From the NCBI GenBank assembly GCA_002710685.1, contig PALD01000071.1:329042-393041 (forward strand): a stretch of 64,000 nt of DNA. Direction: 5' to 3'. Within the stretch, counting starts at the first letter, position 1. The number at the start of each line of letters is the position of its first letter. Origin of the DNA: Cytophagaceae bacterium (lineage in GTDB: Bacteria; Bacteroidota; Bacteroidia; Flavobacteriales; Flavobacteriaceae). A program made the translations under genes and the position numbers. Below the pieces are notes generated by a model, which was not told the DNA's origin, searched no databases, and saw only the letters and a list, made by a program, of their open reading frames with translations. Shown here in pieces: positions 52,475-62,894 of the stretch.

Positions 52475-53408
52475 AATCTTTTTCTCCTTTTTGTTTCAAT
52501 GCACGCACAATAAGAAAAATACCCAGCATGATGAACGGGATACTCAATATCTGTCCCGTATTGAGGCCAAAGACCCAGTCTTCACGGCCTTCTACCTGTG
52601 CACGCTTAAAGTTTTCCACAATAAAGCGCACCGTCCATAAAAGGATAAGGAACAGGCCAAAAATGAAACCTTCTTTCTTTCTTGCATTTGTTTTCCAGTA
52701 CACGAACATCAATATTAGAAAAACCAGGACATAGCCGGCAGATTCCATCAACTGACCGGGAAAACGATACGGAATATCCGCAATGTAATTGGCAAATTGA
52801 GGGTCGTCGGTCAGTGCCCTGAATGCCTTGTGCTCATCCTGTATGCCGGTAATGCGCATGGCTTCATACTTGTTGTACTGGTCCTGTACAAACTTGATGC
52901 CTATACTGCTGTCAGTTAACTTGCCCACCATCTCACTGTTGAAGAAGTTTCCTATACGCACAAAGATGGCCCCAAAGCTCACCGCAAGTATAATCCTGTC
53001 AAGCAGCCATAGTACGCTCTTGTGCAATACCTTCTTGTTATAAAGCCACATGGCAAATATCATCCCTATTGCGGCACCGTGACTGGCAAGGCCCTGAAAA
53101 CCGGTGTACTCAATCTCTGGCACAAACCTAAACGGTAAAAAGACTGAGAGGGGGTCTTGCCATAACAGCTCGGTTTGATAGAAAAAAACATGGCCCAGCC
53201 TGGCTCCCACAAGGATGGAGATAACACAGTAGATAAAAAGAGAATCCAGCTTTTCAATGGCTTCTCCCTCGCGTTTCCAAACAGATTTTGTGATATACCA
53301 CCCGGCCATAAAAGCGATGACAAACATCAAGCTGTAATAGTGTATCGTTAAAAAACCAAGGTCGATACCCGTAGAAGGATTCCAGGTCATCTTTAAAAAA
53401 TGTGTCAT
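52467..53408 (-). CDS. lgt: Prolipoprotein diacylglyceryl transferase
   Basis: 313 residues and about seven membrane segments. Lgt signatures: GARLGHVFFY, ASHGAAIG, RIGNFFNSEMVG and the catalytic-region RFPGQLMES. It moves a diacylglyceryl group from phosphatidylglycerol to the lipobox Cys of prolipoproteins in the inner membrane, the first step for the many lipoproteins in this window. A nearby alternative start (MTWNPSTGI) is six residues in. Its gene lies in a minus-strand run folE-cysS-yidD-lgt-DUF192. Confidence 0.94.
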   Translation of the reverse strand: MTHFLKMTWNPSTGIDLGFLTIHYYSLMFVIAFMAGWYITKSVWKREGEAIEKLDSLFIYCVISILVGARLGHVFFYQTELLWQDPLSVFLPFRFVPEIEYTGFQGLASHGAAIGMIFAMWLYNKKVLHKSVLWLLDRIILAVSFGAIFVRIGNFFNSEMVGKLTDSSIGIKFVQDQYNKYEAMRITGIQDEHKAFRALTDDPQFANYIADIPYRFPGQLMESAGYVLVFLILMFVYWKTNARKKEGFIFGLFLILLWTVRFIVENFKRAQVEGREDWVFGLNTGQILSIPFIMLGIFLIVRALKQKGEKDYA

Positions 53409-53466
53409 CGCGTAATTTTCGTTTTTGGTAAAGATAAAAAAGCCTTCACTCAGGCATTCTTAAAAT

Positions 53467-53712
53467 TTAGGTTTTGTCCTGTTGTTTTTTGGGTACGGGG
53501 TCATAACCGCTTCCTCCCCAGGGATTACAGCTCGCAATCCTTTTGGCGGCAAGCCAACTCCCCTTGAAAATACCATGGGTCTGTAAGGCCTCAACCGCAT
53601 AATGCGAACATGTGGGCGTATACCGGCAGGCAGAGGGTAAAATGGGTGAGATAAAGCGTTGATAGATCCTGATGAGGAAGATAAATGGGGCTATGGCAAT
53701 GTCGCGCGCCAT
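53467..53712 (-). CDS. yidD: Membrane protein insertion efficiency factor YidD
   Basis: 81 residues. The family motifs [17 protein letters not shown] and [12 protein letters not shown] are both present, with an N-terminal amphipathic/hydrophobic segment ([14 protein letters not shown]). YidD assists YidC-dependent insertion. Its start overlaps the stop of cysS by one base, so translation is coupled. Confidence 0.93.
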   Translation of the reverse strand: MARDIAIAPFIFLIRIYQRFISPILPSACRYTPTCSHYAVEALQTHGIFKGSWLAAKRIASCNPWGGSGYDPVPKKQQDKT

Positions 53713-55196
53713 TAATTAATGCTAAAGGTTGTTCCCTCACGGCCATCCTTGAGCTGTATGCCCAGGTCAAGCAGTTCATCACGTATCTTATCGCTCAAGG
53801 CGAAATCTTTATTTGCGCGGGCCTGTTTGCGCAGGCGTATGAGCATCTCTACCGTACCATTGAGCTTGTCAACATTGTCATCAGCGGAAGCATTGACGTC
53901 CTCTAGGCCCAGGATGTCAAATACAAAGGCGTTAATGGTATTCTTGAGGTCTTCGATATCATCAGTAGTCAAGGTTGCCTTACCATCCTTCGCCTGGTTG
54001 ATGAAGCGCACGGCCTCAAAAAGCTGCGCGATCAAGATGGGTGTGTTGAAGTCATCATCCATCGCGGCATAGGCCTCTTGTTTCCATGCGTTGATATCAA
54101 TTGAGCTTTTGCCTGAAGGTTTTAAAACGTTCAATGTGGAAATGGCTTCCATGAGCCTGTGAAATCCTTTTTCGCTGGCAAGCAAGGCCTCGTCACTAAA
54201 GTCCAGCACGCTTCTATAATGTGCCTGCATGATGAAGAAACGGGCCACGCTGGGCAGGTAGCCTTTAGATAAAAACTCGCTGTTGCCACTTATGATCTCA
54301 GCAGGAAAGATGTTGTTGCCCGTGCTCTTTGACATTTTCTTGCCATTGAGCGTAAGCATGTTTGCATGCATCCAGAAACGCACGGGGCTCTTGCCGCAAT
54401 AAGCTTCATTTTGTGCAATTTCGGCCTCGTGGTGCGGGAATTTTAAATCGAGCCCGCCGCCGTGAATGTCAAATTCTTCTCCCAGGTATTTTGTGCTCAT
54501 CGCTGTACACTCCAGGTGCCACCCCGGGAAACCATCGCCCCATGGCGACGGCCAGCGCATGATGTGCTCTGGGCCTGCTTTTTTCCAGAGGGCAAAATCT
54601 TGTGCGTTTTTCTTTTCGCTCTGCGCGGTAAGTTCGCGGGTGTTTGCAATCATATCTTCAAGATTGCGGCCGCTTAAAATACCATACTCAAAATCTTCAT
54701 TGAACTTTACCACATCAAAATATACAGAGCCATTCTCAACATAGGCATAACCCTTCTCCAGGATTTCTTCAATGATGGTGATCTGCTCGATGATATGCCC
54801 CGTTGCGGTGGGTTCTATACTGGGGGGTAGGCAATTGAATTTTTGAAGGATGTTGTGAAAGTCAACCGTGTATTCCTGCACGACCTCCATGGGTTCAATC
54901 TGCTCCAGCCTGGCTTTTTTGGCAATCTTGTCCTCGCCCTCATCAGCATCATCTGTGAGGTGGCCGGCATCTGTGATGTTGCGCACGTAGCGCACTTTGT
55001 ACCCCAAGTGCTTGAGGTAGCGGTAAATCATGTCAAATGAGATGAAGGTGCGCACATTGCCCAGGTGCACATTGCTGTACACGGTGGGGCCGCACACATA
55101 CATACCCACATTACCCTCATGGATGGGGGTGAACTGTTCTTTTTTCCCCGTAAGGGAATTGTAGATGGAAAGCGCTTGCTTAGTATATAATGCCAT
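53712..55196 (-). CDS. cysS: Cysteinyl-tRNA synthetase
   Basis: 494 residues, class I synthetase. The first zinc Cys is in [10 protein letters not shown], followed by the HIGH-like [22 protein letters not shown] supplies a further zinc Cys, [15 protein letters not shown] zinc-binding His residues, and KMSKSTGN is the KMSKS loop. It charges tRNA-Cys. It lies 66 bp downstream of folE with a dyad repeat between, and is coupled to yidD. Confidence 0.95.
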   Translation of the reverse strand: MALYTKQALSIYNSLTGKKEQFTPIHEGNVGMYVCGPTVYSNVHLGNVRTFISFDMIYRYLKHLGYKVRYVRNITDAGHLTDDADEGEDKIAKKARLEQIEPMEVVQEYTVDFHNILQKFNCLPPSIEPTATGHIIEQITIIEEILEKGYAYVENGSVYFDVVKFNEDFEYGILSGRNLEDMIANTRELTAQSEKKNAQDFALWKKAGPEHIMRWPSPWGDGFPGWHLECTAMSTKYLGEEFDIHGGGLDLKFPHHEAEIAQNEAYCGKSPVRFWMHANMLTLNGKKMSKSTGNNIFPAEIISGNSEFLSKGYLPSVARFFIMQAHYRSVLDFSDEALLASEKGFHRLMEAISTLNVLKPSGKSSIDINAWKQEAYAAMDDDFNTPILIAQLFEAVRFINQAKDGKATLTTDDIEDLKNTINAFVFDILGLEDVNASADDNVDKLNGTVEMLIRLRKQARANKDFALSDKIRDELLDLGIQLKDGREGTTFSIN

Positions 55197-55244
55197 TGCT
55201 TTGGGCTCTGGATTGAGGTCTAAAAATACAAGAAATTTTTAGGG

Positions 55245-55265
55245 TATGGCTTTCGCCAAAATTTA
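55245..55265. repeat. Dyad repeat copy between folE and cysS
   Basis: TGGC-TTTC-GCCA core; all 21 bp identical to the gyrB-leader copy at 41561-41581. The minus-strand stop codon of folE (55263-55265) overlaps its end. Confidence 0.8.
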
Positions 55266-55949
55266 GAATTCGGTGTCCAGGTTGATATAGTCAAGAAATT
55301 CCCTTCTTACAGCTTCTTCCTTGAACTTACCGCCATATTCACTGGTGACCGTGCTGCTCTCGATGTCGCGTATGCCCCTGCTGTTCACGCAAAGGTGCTT
55401 GGCATCGATTACACAGGCCACATCTTCTGTGCCCAGTGCTTCCTGGAGTTCTTTTACGATTTGCATGGTCAATCGCTCCTGCACCTGTGGCCGCTTGGCA
55501 TAATAATCTACTATGCGGTTCATTTTAGATAGCCCCACAACCGTGCCATTGCTTATGTATGCCACGTGAGCCCTGCCCACGATGGGCAGCAGGTGGTGCT
55601 CACATGTGGAGTAAACGGTGATGTTTTTTTCCACGAGCATCTCGCCATACTTGTAGTTGTTCTTGAAAGTTGATGCCTTGGGTTTGCGGTCAGGGTGCAA
55701 CCCGCCAAAAATCTCGTTGACAAACATCTTTGCGACCCGGTTAGGGGTGCCGCGCAGGCTGTCATCAGTAAGGTCAAGGCCTAGGGTGTGCATAATGTGC
55801 TCCACATCTTCACGAATCAAAGCGATTTTTTCTATATCGCTGAGGGCAAATGCATCTGGGCGCATAGGGGTCCTGGCAGTGTCACCTATGTGTGCATCGC
55901 CTATTTCTTCTATGGCCTTAAGTTCTTCTTTGTCAAAATCAGTCTTCAT
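55263..55949 (-). CDS. folE: GTP cyclohydrolase I
   Basis: 228 residues. VYSTCEHHLLP carries zinc-binding Cys116 and the His pair; a second zinc Cys is in DAKHLCVNSRG. GLSKMNRIVDYYAKRPQVQERLT completes the signature. It makes dihydroneopterin triphosphate from GTP for folate and, with QueD/QueE, for queuosine, so it links to queE at 38127. A minus-strand -7 element TATCTTTG lies at 55983-55990, 34 bp before the start. Confidence 0.95.
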   Translation of the reverse strand: MKTDFDKEELKAIEEIGDAHIGDTARTPMRPDAFALSDIEKIALIREDVEHIMHTLGLDLTDDSLRGTPNRVAKMFVNEIFGGLHPDRKPKASTFKNNYKYGEMLVEKNITVYSTCEHHLLPIVGRAHVAYISNGTVVGLSKMNRIVDYYAKRPQVQERLTMQIVKELQEALGTEDVACVIDAKHLCVNSRGIRDIESSTVTSEYGGKFKEEAVRREFLDYINLDTEF

Positions 55950-55982
55950 GCGCTCTTAGTCGTAGCTGTCTTTTAAGGCTTG

Positions 55983-55990
55983 CAAAGATA
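55983..55990 (-). promoter_or_regulatory. -7 element of folE
   Basis: TATCTTTG on the minus strand; no TTG at the expected upstream distance. Confidence 0.5.
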
Positions 55991-56036
55991 CGGAATAAAA
56001 GATTTAAACGTTTTATCATTTAAGTAAGACTATTTA

Positions 56037-58523
56037 ATGGCAATCCTTATTTTTGGGGAAAAATCTAGAAAACAGGTAGTGGCAAAATTCTATTCTTTTA
56101 TTTTCACCTGCTTTTTTGCGGTCATGGCATACGGTCAAGGAGCTACTTGTGCAAACATTCAGGCTTTTTGTGCAGATAATACCGGCTCTTTAGTCTTTGA
56201 AAATTCTAACCCCCATAACACTTCTCAAACTTACGCAGAAAGCGGTCCGGATTATGGGTGTCTTGATATCGTGCCCTACCCCTCCTGGTTCTATTTGCAA
56301 ATAGATGATCCTGGTGATACCAGGTTCAGGGTTTCTCAAGTTAACGATGCTGGTGAACCACTAGATGTTGATTATATTGTATGGGGCCCATTTCAAAGTG
56401 GTGATGACCTTTGTGATTTTCAGGATGGGCTTACTGAAGAAAATACTGTTAGCTGTTCTTATGAAGTGGATGCTGTTGAGTATTTTGATATTCTGGGAGC
56501 GCAGAGCGGGGAGATATATGTGGTGCTCATCACAAATTATGCAGGTTATCTTGAATTCTCCGGCCAGGATCCTACCATCGATTCTGCTGGGAACATAAGT
56601 TTAGAACAAACCAATTTAAATCAACCCGGTGCCGGCTCTACTGACTGCACCATTGTTGAAGGGTTGCTGGGTCCCAATATAGTTACCTGTGAGACAGACC
56701 CCATTACACTAGATGCGACCTTTGCAACTGCGATGACTTATGAATGGGCAGAAGATCTAGGGTCGGGATATGTGCCACGGCCAGAAACCGGTCCTACCAT
56801 CACGGTAAATCAATCTGGGGATTATCAAGTAACCATAACAGAATTTGATGGGGATGTCGAGAGTGATTTTATCAATATACAATATGTGGATGCTCCTGTG
56901 GCAAATATGGCTGCAGATATAGAAGAATGTGACCAAGGCGATGGAACTGCTGTTTTTGACCTTACCGTTCGGGATTCAGATATCCTGGGGGCTCAAGACC
57001 CACAATTTTATCAATTGGCATATTATAATTCTCAGGCTGATGCCGAAAACAGAACAGATCCCATTGCACAGCCCGCTGCCTATGTGGGGCAAGCACCCAA
57101 TGAAGATATCTATGCACGGGTAGATTATCAGGGTATAGAAGACCAATGCTTTGATATAACTTCTTTTGCGGTAATAGTAAATGAGTTGCCTCAAATCACC
57201 CAGGAAGAACTTCAAGGGGGAGGTACTGTTGCCATTTGTCTAGAACCCACCGGAATGTTGCTGGGAGAAGACCTAGGACCTGGATATGTGTATGACTGGA
57301 CACCAGATAACGATACAAATGGTGACACCGTTGAAGAACCTGTTTTTGATGTTCAAAATGGAGGCACATATACCCTGGTTGTCACTAATCAGACCACAGG
57401 TTGTCAAAGTGAGCTGTATACCGCAAGGTTTGTAGAGCAGCCTGTTGCAAATCAACCTGCAGACCTAATGGAATGTGAAGATGAAAATGCCAGTGCAACC
57501 TTTGACCTTACAGCTCAAGATGCAACAATATTGGGCACTCAGGACCCGGCTGATTATTCAGTGGAATATTTTACTTCTCCTGATGATGCCAATATGAATG
57601 TGGGGGCCATTGAAAATCCCGAAGCCTATGTAGGGGTGAAAAGGCAAACCATAATAGCAAGGGTCGATTATACCGCAGAGCCCAATGTGGTGTGTTATGA
57701 AACCACACAATTTGATATAATCGTCAATCCTAAACCACGGGTAAATGACCCGCATTTTGATCAAGAAGGCTCATTTATATGTGTTGACGAAAGTGGTGGA
57801 GCACTTGATGGTGGTGTGGTCATTGGGGAAGATCTAGGACCTGGCTATACGTATGACTGGACACCAGATAATGATATGAATGGTGATGGTATTGAAGAGC
57901 CTTACTTTAATGTGGTAGCTGGAGGAGATTATTCACTGGTGGTCATCAACAACAGTACCGGGTGCCGCAGTGATGTCTATACGGCAACTTTTCAACCTTC
58001 GGCTCCACCTGATGAAGTGATCATTACCATTGAGACTGATAGTTTTAGTGAGAATTCACTTTATACCGTAAGTGTGGGGACTGAGGGTGGTTTTGGTGAA
58101 TTTCCTTATGAATATGCCCTTGATGACCCGCTGGGATATTATCAATCGAGTGCCACGTTTACTAACGTACCGCCCGGGGACCACATTGTTTATGTGAGGG
58201 ATGTGAATGGTTGTGGGGTCACCATTAGCGACCCTTTTAAAATCATTGACTATCCCAAGTATTTTACGCCCAATGGGGATGGTATCAATGACACGTGGAA
58301 TATTTTGGGCCTTGACCCACAACTCAACGGAGCATCTCAGCTCTATATTTTTGATAGGTATGGCAAGCTGTTAAAGCAGGTAAATCCTTTTGGTGAAGGG
58401 TGGAACGGAACGTACAGGGGGGAGTTGCTCCCTTCAGATACATACTGGTTCCGTATTGAATATATTGAGCCCCGTGATGGCGGTCCGCGCACCTTTAGGG
58501 CTCATTTTCTTCTTAAGCGATAA
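56037..58523 (+). CDS. Secreted protein with T9SS type B sorting domain and repeated Ig-like segments
   Basis: 828 residues. A positively charged start (KSRKQVVAKF) is followed by a signal segment (YSFIFTCFFAVMAYG). The first domain (about 30-215) is Cys-containing (CANIQAFC). Then two or three similar segments carry the motif GEDLGPGYxYDWTPDND, and PVANxxADLxECxD begins the linking repeats. The C-terminal T9SS type B (CHU_C) sorting domain starts YPKYFTPNGDGINDTW and ends AHFLLKR. It should be a cell-surface or secreted adhesin-like protein; no catalytic motif was seen. It converges with the FadL-like gene only 9 bp away. Confidence 0.88.
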   Translation: MAILIFGEKSRKQVVAKFYSFIFTCFFAVMAYGQGATCANIQAFCADNTGSLVFENSNPHNTSQTYAESGPDYGCLDIVPYPSWFYLQIDDPGDTRFRVSQVNDAGEPLDVDYIVWGPFQSGDDLCDFQDGLTEENTVSCSYEVDAVEYFDILGAQSGEIYVVLITNYAGYLEFSGQDPTIDSAGNISLEQTNLNQPGAGSTDCTIVEGLLGPNIVTCETDPITLDATFATAMTYEWAEDLGSGYVPRPETGPTITVNQSGDYQVTITEFDGDVESDFINIQYVDAPVANMAADIEECDQGDGTAVFDLTVRDSDILGAQDPQFYQLAYYNSQADAENRTDPIAQPAAYVGQAPNEDIYARVDYQGIEDQCFDITSFAVIVNELPQITQEELQGGGTVAICLEPTGMLLGEDLGPGYVYDWTPDNDTNGDTVEEPVFDVQNGGTYTLVVTNQTTGCQSELYTARFVEQPVANQPADLMECEDENASATFDLTAQDATILGTQDPADYSVEYFTSPDDANMNVGAIENPEAYVGVKRQTIIARVDYTAEPNVVCYETTQFDIIVNPKPRVNDPHFDQEGSFICVDESGGALDGGVVIGEDLGPGYTYDWTPDNDMNGDGIEEPYFNVVAGGDYSLVVINNSTGCRSDVYTATFQPSAPPDEVIITIETDSFSENSLYTVSVGTEGGFGEFPYEYALDDPLGYYQSSATFTNVPPGDHIVYVRDVNGCGVTISDPFKIIDYPKYFTPNGDGINDTWNILGLDPQLNGASQLYIFDRYGKLLKQVNPFGEGWNGTYRGELLPSDTYWFRIEYIEPRDGGPRTFRAHFLLKR

Positions 58524-58532
58524 TCCCTATCT

Positions 58533-60026
58533 CTATAAGTTGAGCGAGTAGGTAAGCAGGAATGCAGAATTTATAGTGTCTATAAAAGTGGTATTTGTAT
58601 AATTGTTATCATAGAGGGACGGGTTTCTTTCTTGCGTTGCACGGTCATAGGCAAAATCCAGTCTGCTATTTCCAAAGGTATAACCCACGCCCAGTGAATA
58701 TCCCGTTAAGTTGCCCAGAGCATATTCATCCTCATAAGGGCTTTCCTGAAAACGGTAACCGGCCCTAAATGCCCAATTTCTCGCTTTGTATTCTCCACCC
58801 AATTTGTAAGTGGAAACCGCTTTGAGCGTATTGCTCATATCTTCATTGAGTGAGGCAAAATATGGATCGTCATCTGGTTTGAATTTGATTGAACCAAAAT
58901 CTTGATAGGAGTAATCAAAACTCAAAAAACCTATGTTGCTGAATACGTAAGATGCGCTTCCTGTAATCTTACCCGGTGTTCTTAAATCATAATCTTCATA
59001 CACGTTTACGACATTGGGAGAAATATTTTGAGTCCCGTTTGCCCCGTCAGTGACCAAGCTTTGTGTGAGTTCTTCAGAAATCGTGTACCAGGTGGGAGTA
59101 TCGTATGTGGCACCTACTCTAAAATCAGGAGCTACTTGAAAAATTCCGCCCAGCTGCGCGCTAAAACCATTTCCCAGTACGTCAAGGTTGTTCTCGAACC
59201 TTAGGCTTGTGACCTGCCCACCATTGTTATTGTCTTCAAAAAGTATGGTTTGTTTTCTATAGTCAATGACGTGTACGTTAAGGTTTGCACCCAGGTATAT
59301 ATAAGGACTTACCTGAGCTGAAATATTGAATGACGCCTTGCTGCTATAGCCCCGGCTAAAGTGGTTGTACTCTTGGTCAAAACTTCCCGTGCCAACATTG
59401 CTGACGTATTGGGTGTTGTCATCATCATCCACCACAGGGTCTATGACAAAGCCTTGAAAGCCCAAAAAGGCTTGCTGTGCGCCAAAAGATTCATTTTCCC
59501 CCAGATATTGATAAAGATCATCAATAGATTCACCACTTTGGGTTTTTAGCAAGCTCAAAGGTGTGCCTTGGGCAAAGTTTAAAAAATACCCATCAATGGA
59601 ATTATTGCTTCTTCCGGCGGCCACAAATGTGTCGTTATAGTTTGCGGTCTTGTCATAATTAAAACCCAGGGCCAGTTTACCTATCCTTCCATTTGTGGGT
59701 ACTACATAGACTACCCCAGCCTGGTTGAGGTCCACGTCATTATCATCAGTGGTGGTGATGCCATCAAAATAATACGTTTGATTATCATAAGCGGTCAAGC
59801 CGAAAGTTGCCGAGGCTTGGGTCACGGTAAAAATTGATGATCCCGCAGGGTTGTTGTTCAGGGCTGAGAGATCCCCTCCCAGGGCACCAAATGCTCCACC
59901 TACTCCGCGGTAGCGTGCGGTCCCCAAGATATTTTCTGTACTGTATCTTACCGCGTCGTTAATGGATTGTGCGTTTAGGTTAAGCGCAAGAAATCCACCT
60001 AGGAAAAGTAAAAATAACTTTTTCAT
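58533..60026 (-). CDS. OmpP1/FadL-family outer membrane transporter
   Basis: 497 residues with signal peptide MKKLFLLFLGGFLALNLNAQ. The family hallmark near the N-terminus (TARYRGVGGAFGALGGDLSALNNNPAG) is clear, followed by many beta strands ending FLLTYSLNL. FadL proteins pass hydrophobic compounds across the outer membrane. The ligand is unknown. It follows the Gly/Tyr-rich lipoprotein gene by 31 bp on the same strand, so the two are probably cotranscribed. Confidence 0.9.
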   Translation of the reverse strand: MKKLFLLFLGGFLALNLNAQSINDAVRYSTENILGTARYRGVGGAFGALGGDLSALNNNPAGSSIFTVTQASATFGLTAYDNQTYYFDGITTTDDNDVDLNQAGVVYVVPTNGRIGKLALGFNYDKTANYNDTFVAAGRSNNSIDGYFLNFAQGTPLSLLKTQSGESIDDLYQYLGENESFGAQQAFLGFQGFVIDPVVDDDDNTQYVSNVGTGSFDQEYNHFSRGYSSKASFNISAQVSPYIYLGANLNVHVIDYRKQTILFEDNNNGGQVTSLRFENNLDVLGNGFSAQLGGIFQVAPDFRVGATYDTPTWYTISEELTQSLVTDGANGTQNISPNVVNVYEDYDLRTPGKITGSASYVFSNIGFLSFDYSYQDFGSIKFKPDDDPYFASLNEDMSNTLKAVSTYKLGGEYKARNWAFRAGYRFQESPYEDEYALGNLTGYSLGVGYTFGNSRLDFAYDRATQERNPSLYDNNYTNTTFIDTINSAFLLTYSLNL

Positions 60027-60057
60027 GCTTTGATTTTTCTATGTTGTAAACTGAATT

Positions 60058-61194
60058 TTAACGGCCACCGCCCCTTCTGCTGCTACCTCCAGAACTTCTT
60101 GAAGTACCTGAACTGCGGGACATACCACTGCTTGACCTACTTACTGAAGGGCTGCTAGTTCTTGTGGTTGTCCTTGAATAGGTGTTTGTGCTGCGTTGTG
60201 GACTTACACTTCTGCTTGTGCTTCTACTTGGAGAACTATAAGACGAATTCCTTGATGAACTACTATTGGTAGACCTGGAATAGGTATTATTGCTGGAGGT
60301 TGTTCTTCTTGCAGCAGTGTTGCTGTTATAAATTGAGTTGGACCTACTGTATGTAGAAGATCTACCTGCCCTGTTTGTATTGCCATTGCTCCTGGATACA
60401 TTACTTCTATTTGACCTGGAATAATCAACTCCCACATTGTTTCTGCTATACGTCCTGTTAGTCCTGCTGTAGCCGGTAGTATTGTTGCTCCTGCCCACAG
60501 TGTTGCTCCTGCTGTAATTGGCATTTGACCTTGAATAATTGCGTGCAGAATTATTGTATGCTACGTTATAATATGGACGGTTGTAGTTATAATACCTGTT
60601 AAACCCATATCTATATCTATAAGGATTGTAAAAACCGGCATAACCGTAACCCCAGTAAGGGTAAGGATTGTATCCTATGCCCCAGTAAGAGCCATAATAT
60701 CCGCCAAAATAACCAGGGTACCCAAAACCATAACCTATGCCCCAGTATGGATTGCCATAACCAAAGCCGTAACCGTAACCAAGGCCATAACCGCCCCATC
60801 CCCAGTAAGAGTTGCCCCATCCATTATTGATGTAGTTGATGCTTATAGAGTCATACGTGTCTCCCCATCCAGGGTTTCCACCGGCATACCCTAGGTCTTC
60901 TTGTTGGTACACATCATCATTACCATATTCCCCGGTTGAAGAATATGAATCAATATCAGTGAAAATGGAATCATTTTCCTGAGATTGCTTTATCTGCTCA
61001 GCACCACTGTTAAAATAAGAAGCGTAATATTCAGAACGTGCATTGGTTTGAGGTTCCTCAAATCTATTTTGTGCTGCAACACTGGTATTAGAGCTATAAA
61101 TGCCATCTTCACTTGCATATTGTGTGGGGCCACAGGCAATAAATGTCGCTGTTGCGGCCATCAATGTAACTATTTTTGCTATTGCTTTCATCAT
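60058..61194 (-). CDS. Lipoprotein with Gly/Tyr-rich and Ser/Arg-rich low-complexity regions
   Basis: 378 residues. Lipoprotein signal MKAIAKIVTLMAATATFIAC (second Met, 61191), an acidic Ser/Tyr region, a Gly/Trp/Tyr-rich stretch (about 120-200, repeated GYGYGFGY and YWGIGY), then a Ser/Arg/Asn-rich tail with many YSRSN-like repeats ending SSRRGGGR. The tail is strongly basic. No fold or enzyme is recognised; it could be a surface or matrix protein that binds acidic polymers (inference). Next to a FadL gene and divergent from proS. Confidence 0.78.
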   Translation of the reverse strand: MMKAIAKIVTLMAATATFIACGPTQYASEDGIYSSNTSVAAQNRFEEPQTNARSEYYASYFNSGAEQIKQSQENDSIFTDIDSYSSTGEYGNDDVYQQEDLGYAGGNPGWGDTYDSISINYINNGWGNSYWGWGGYGLGYGYGFGYGNPYWGIGYGFGYPGYFGGYYGSYWGIGYNPYPYWGYGYAGFYNPYRYRYGFNRYYNYNRPYYNVAYNNSARNYSRSNANYSRSNTVGRSNNTTGYSRTNRTYSRNNVGVDYSRSNRSNVSRSNGNTNRAGRSSTYSRSNSIYNSNTAARRTTSSNNTYSRSTNSSSSRNSSYSSPSRSTSRSVSPQRSTNTYSRTTTRTSSPSVSRSSSGMSRSSGTSRSSGGSSRRGGGR

Positions 61195-61254
61195 GGTATC
61201 TTTATGGCGTATGACTATAAGTTTATTTTGTTATCGTGGGATTATAAATTTAGT

Positions 61255-61262
61255 TAGTTTTG
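61255..61262 (+). promoter_or_regulatory. Possible -7 element (TAGTTTTG) of proS
   Basis: Exact TAnnTTTG match, 82 bp before the proS start. The nearest TTG is 24 bp upstream, outside the usual spacing. Confidence 0.4.
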
Positions 61263-61344
61263 CGCTCAATCTGAATTCATTTAACAGAAAAGTAGCAAAA
61301 CTCAACCGTATTATAAGCAACAATAGTTGTGCCAAAATCAAGAT

Positions 61345-62817
61345 ATGAGCAAGAATTTGACCACCAGAAGCGAGGATTACTCAAAATGGTATAACGAGCT
61401 GATTGTAAAAGCAGATCTAGCCGAAAATTCTGGAGTAAGGGGATGCATGGTTATTAAGCCCTATGGATTTGCCATTTGGGAAAAAATGCAGGCGGAACTG
61501 GACAGGATGTTTAAGGAAACGGGCCATCAAAATGCCTATTTTCCCCTTTTTATACCTAAATCCTATTTTAGCAAAGAAGCGAGCCATGTTGATGGATTTG
61601 CTAAGGAATGTGCGGTGGTGACACATTATAGGTTAAAAAATGACGAGGATGGCGGCATCATCGTTGACCCAGATGCCAAGCTTGAAGAAGAACTTATCGT
61701 TAGGCCCACATCTGAAACGATTATATGGGACACGTACCGTAAATGGATACAATCGTATAGGGACTTGCCCATCCTGGTAAATCAATGGGCCAATGTAGTA
61801 CGCTGGGAAATGCGTACCCGTCTCTTTTTGCGCACATCAGAGTTTTTGTGGCAAGAAGGGCACACGGCACATGCCACGGAAGCTGAAGCAATCGCTGAGG
61901 CTGAGCAAATGATGAGGGTGTATGCAACCTTTGCCCAGGATTTCATGGCCATGCCGGTCATAAAGGGCACAAAGACTGAAAGTGAGCGTTTTGCCGGTGC
62001 CATCGAGACCTATTGTATCGAGGCTATGATGCAGGATGGCAAAGCACTTCAAGCGGGTACATCCCACTTTTTAGGTCAAAATTTCGCGAAAGCATTTGAT
62101 GTTAAATTTGCGGCTAAAGATGGTGGCCAGGAACATGTGTGGGCAACCTCATGGGGAGTTTCCACTCGCTTGATGGGCGCCCTGGTCATGACGCATAGTG
62201 ATGATAATGGTCTTGTGCTTCCGCCCAATCTTGCGCCTATCCAAGTGGTGATCGTGCCCATTTATAGGGGAGAAGACCAGCTGGATGCCATTTCGCAAAT
62301 AGCTAAAGAATTACAACGCGAACTGCAACTGCAAGGTGTATCTGTTAAATTTGATGACAGGGACACGCACAAACCTGGCTGGAAGTTCAATGAATATGAA
62401 CTCAAGGGCGTACCTTTAAGAATAGCCATAGGGCCACGCGATCTAGAGAAGAGAACAGTAGAGCTTGCACGGCGCGATACCTTGACCAAAGAAATCGTAT
62501 CTAAGGATAATATAGTTGACCGGGTGCGCGAACTGCTCAAGGAGATGCAAAAAAGCATGTTCAAGAAGGCCAAGGAGTATAGGGATGAGCATATAACAGA
62601 GGTAGATACCTATGATGAATTTAAGCAGGTGCTTGAAGAAAAAGGTGGGTTTATCAGTGCCTTCTGGGATGGTACCACAGAGACCGAAGAAAAGATAAAG
62701 GACGAGACCAAGGCTACAATACGCTGTATCCCGCTCAAGGCGAAAGAAGAAAATGGCACGTGCATGTACAGTGGCAAGCCTGCTCAAAAAAGGGTTCTTT
62801 TTGCAAAAGCATATTAA
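61345..62817 (+). CDS. proS: Prolyl-tRNA synthetase, archaeal/eukaryal (ProS type 3) form
   Basis: 490 residues from ATG 61345; a TTG six codons upstream is rejected. Class II motifs: [33 protein letters not shown] and the C-terminal anticodon domain (VPIYRGEDQ). The protein lacks the bacterial editing insert and ends in Tyr (KAY), as in the archaeal-type enzymes that Bacteroidota carry. It charges tRNA-Pro. A dyad-repeat copy TTTCGCGAAA (62082-62091) encodes NFAKAF. Confidence 0.94.
   Translation: MSKNLTTRSEDYSKWYNELIVKADLAENSGVRGCMVIKPYGFAIWEKMQAELDRMFKETGHQNAYFPLFIPKSYFSKEASHVDGFAKECAVVTHYRLKNDEDGGIIVDPDAKLEEELIVRPTSETIIWDTYRKWIQSYRDLPILVNQWANVVRWEMRTRLFLRTSEFLWQEGHTAHATEAEAIAEAEQMMRVYATFAQDFMAMPVIKGTKTESERFAGAIETYCIEAMMQDGKALQAGTSHFLGQNFAKAFDVKFAAKDGGQEHVWATSWGVSTRLMGALVMTHSDDNGLVLPPNLAPIQVVIVPIYRGEDQLDAISQIAKELQRELQLQGVSVKFDDRDTHKPGWKFNEYELKGVPLRIAIGPRDLEKRTVELARRDTLTKEIVSKDNIVDRVRELLKEMQKSMFKKAKEYRDEHITEVDTYDEFKQVLEEKGGFISAFWDGTTETEEKIKDETKATIRCIPLKAKEENGTCMYSGKPAQKRVLFAKAY
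62082..62091. repeat. Dyad repeat copy TTTCGCGAAA in proS
   Basis: Perfect 10-bp palindrome followed by GC. Intragenic. Confidence 0.6.
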
Positions 62818-62841
62818 TTTTAAAAAACTTTTACCAAGGAC

Positions 62842-62871
62842 TTGCGCCATTTAAAAATAGTTGTATTTTTG
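62842..62871 (+). promoter_or_regulatory. Bacteroidota-type promoter of tRNA-Glu
   Basis: TTG (62842-62844), 19 bp, TATTTTTG (62864-62871), 23 bp before the tRNA. The tRNA and rpsT probably share it. Confidence 0.85.
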
Positions 62872-62894
62872 CATCCGCAATTGAGCAAACCATC

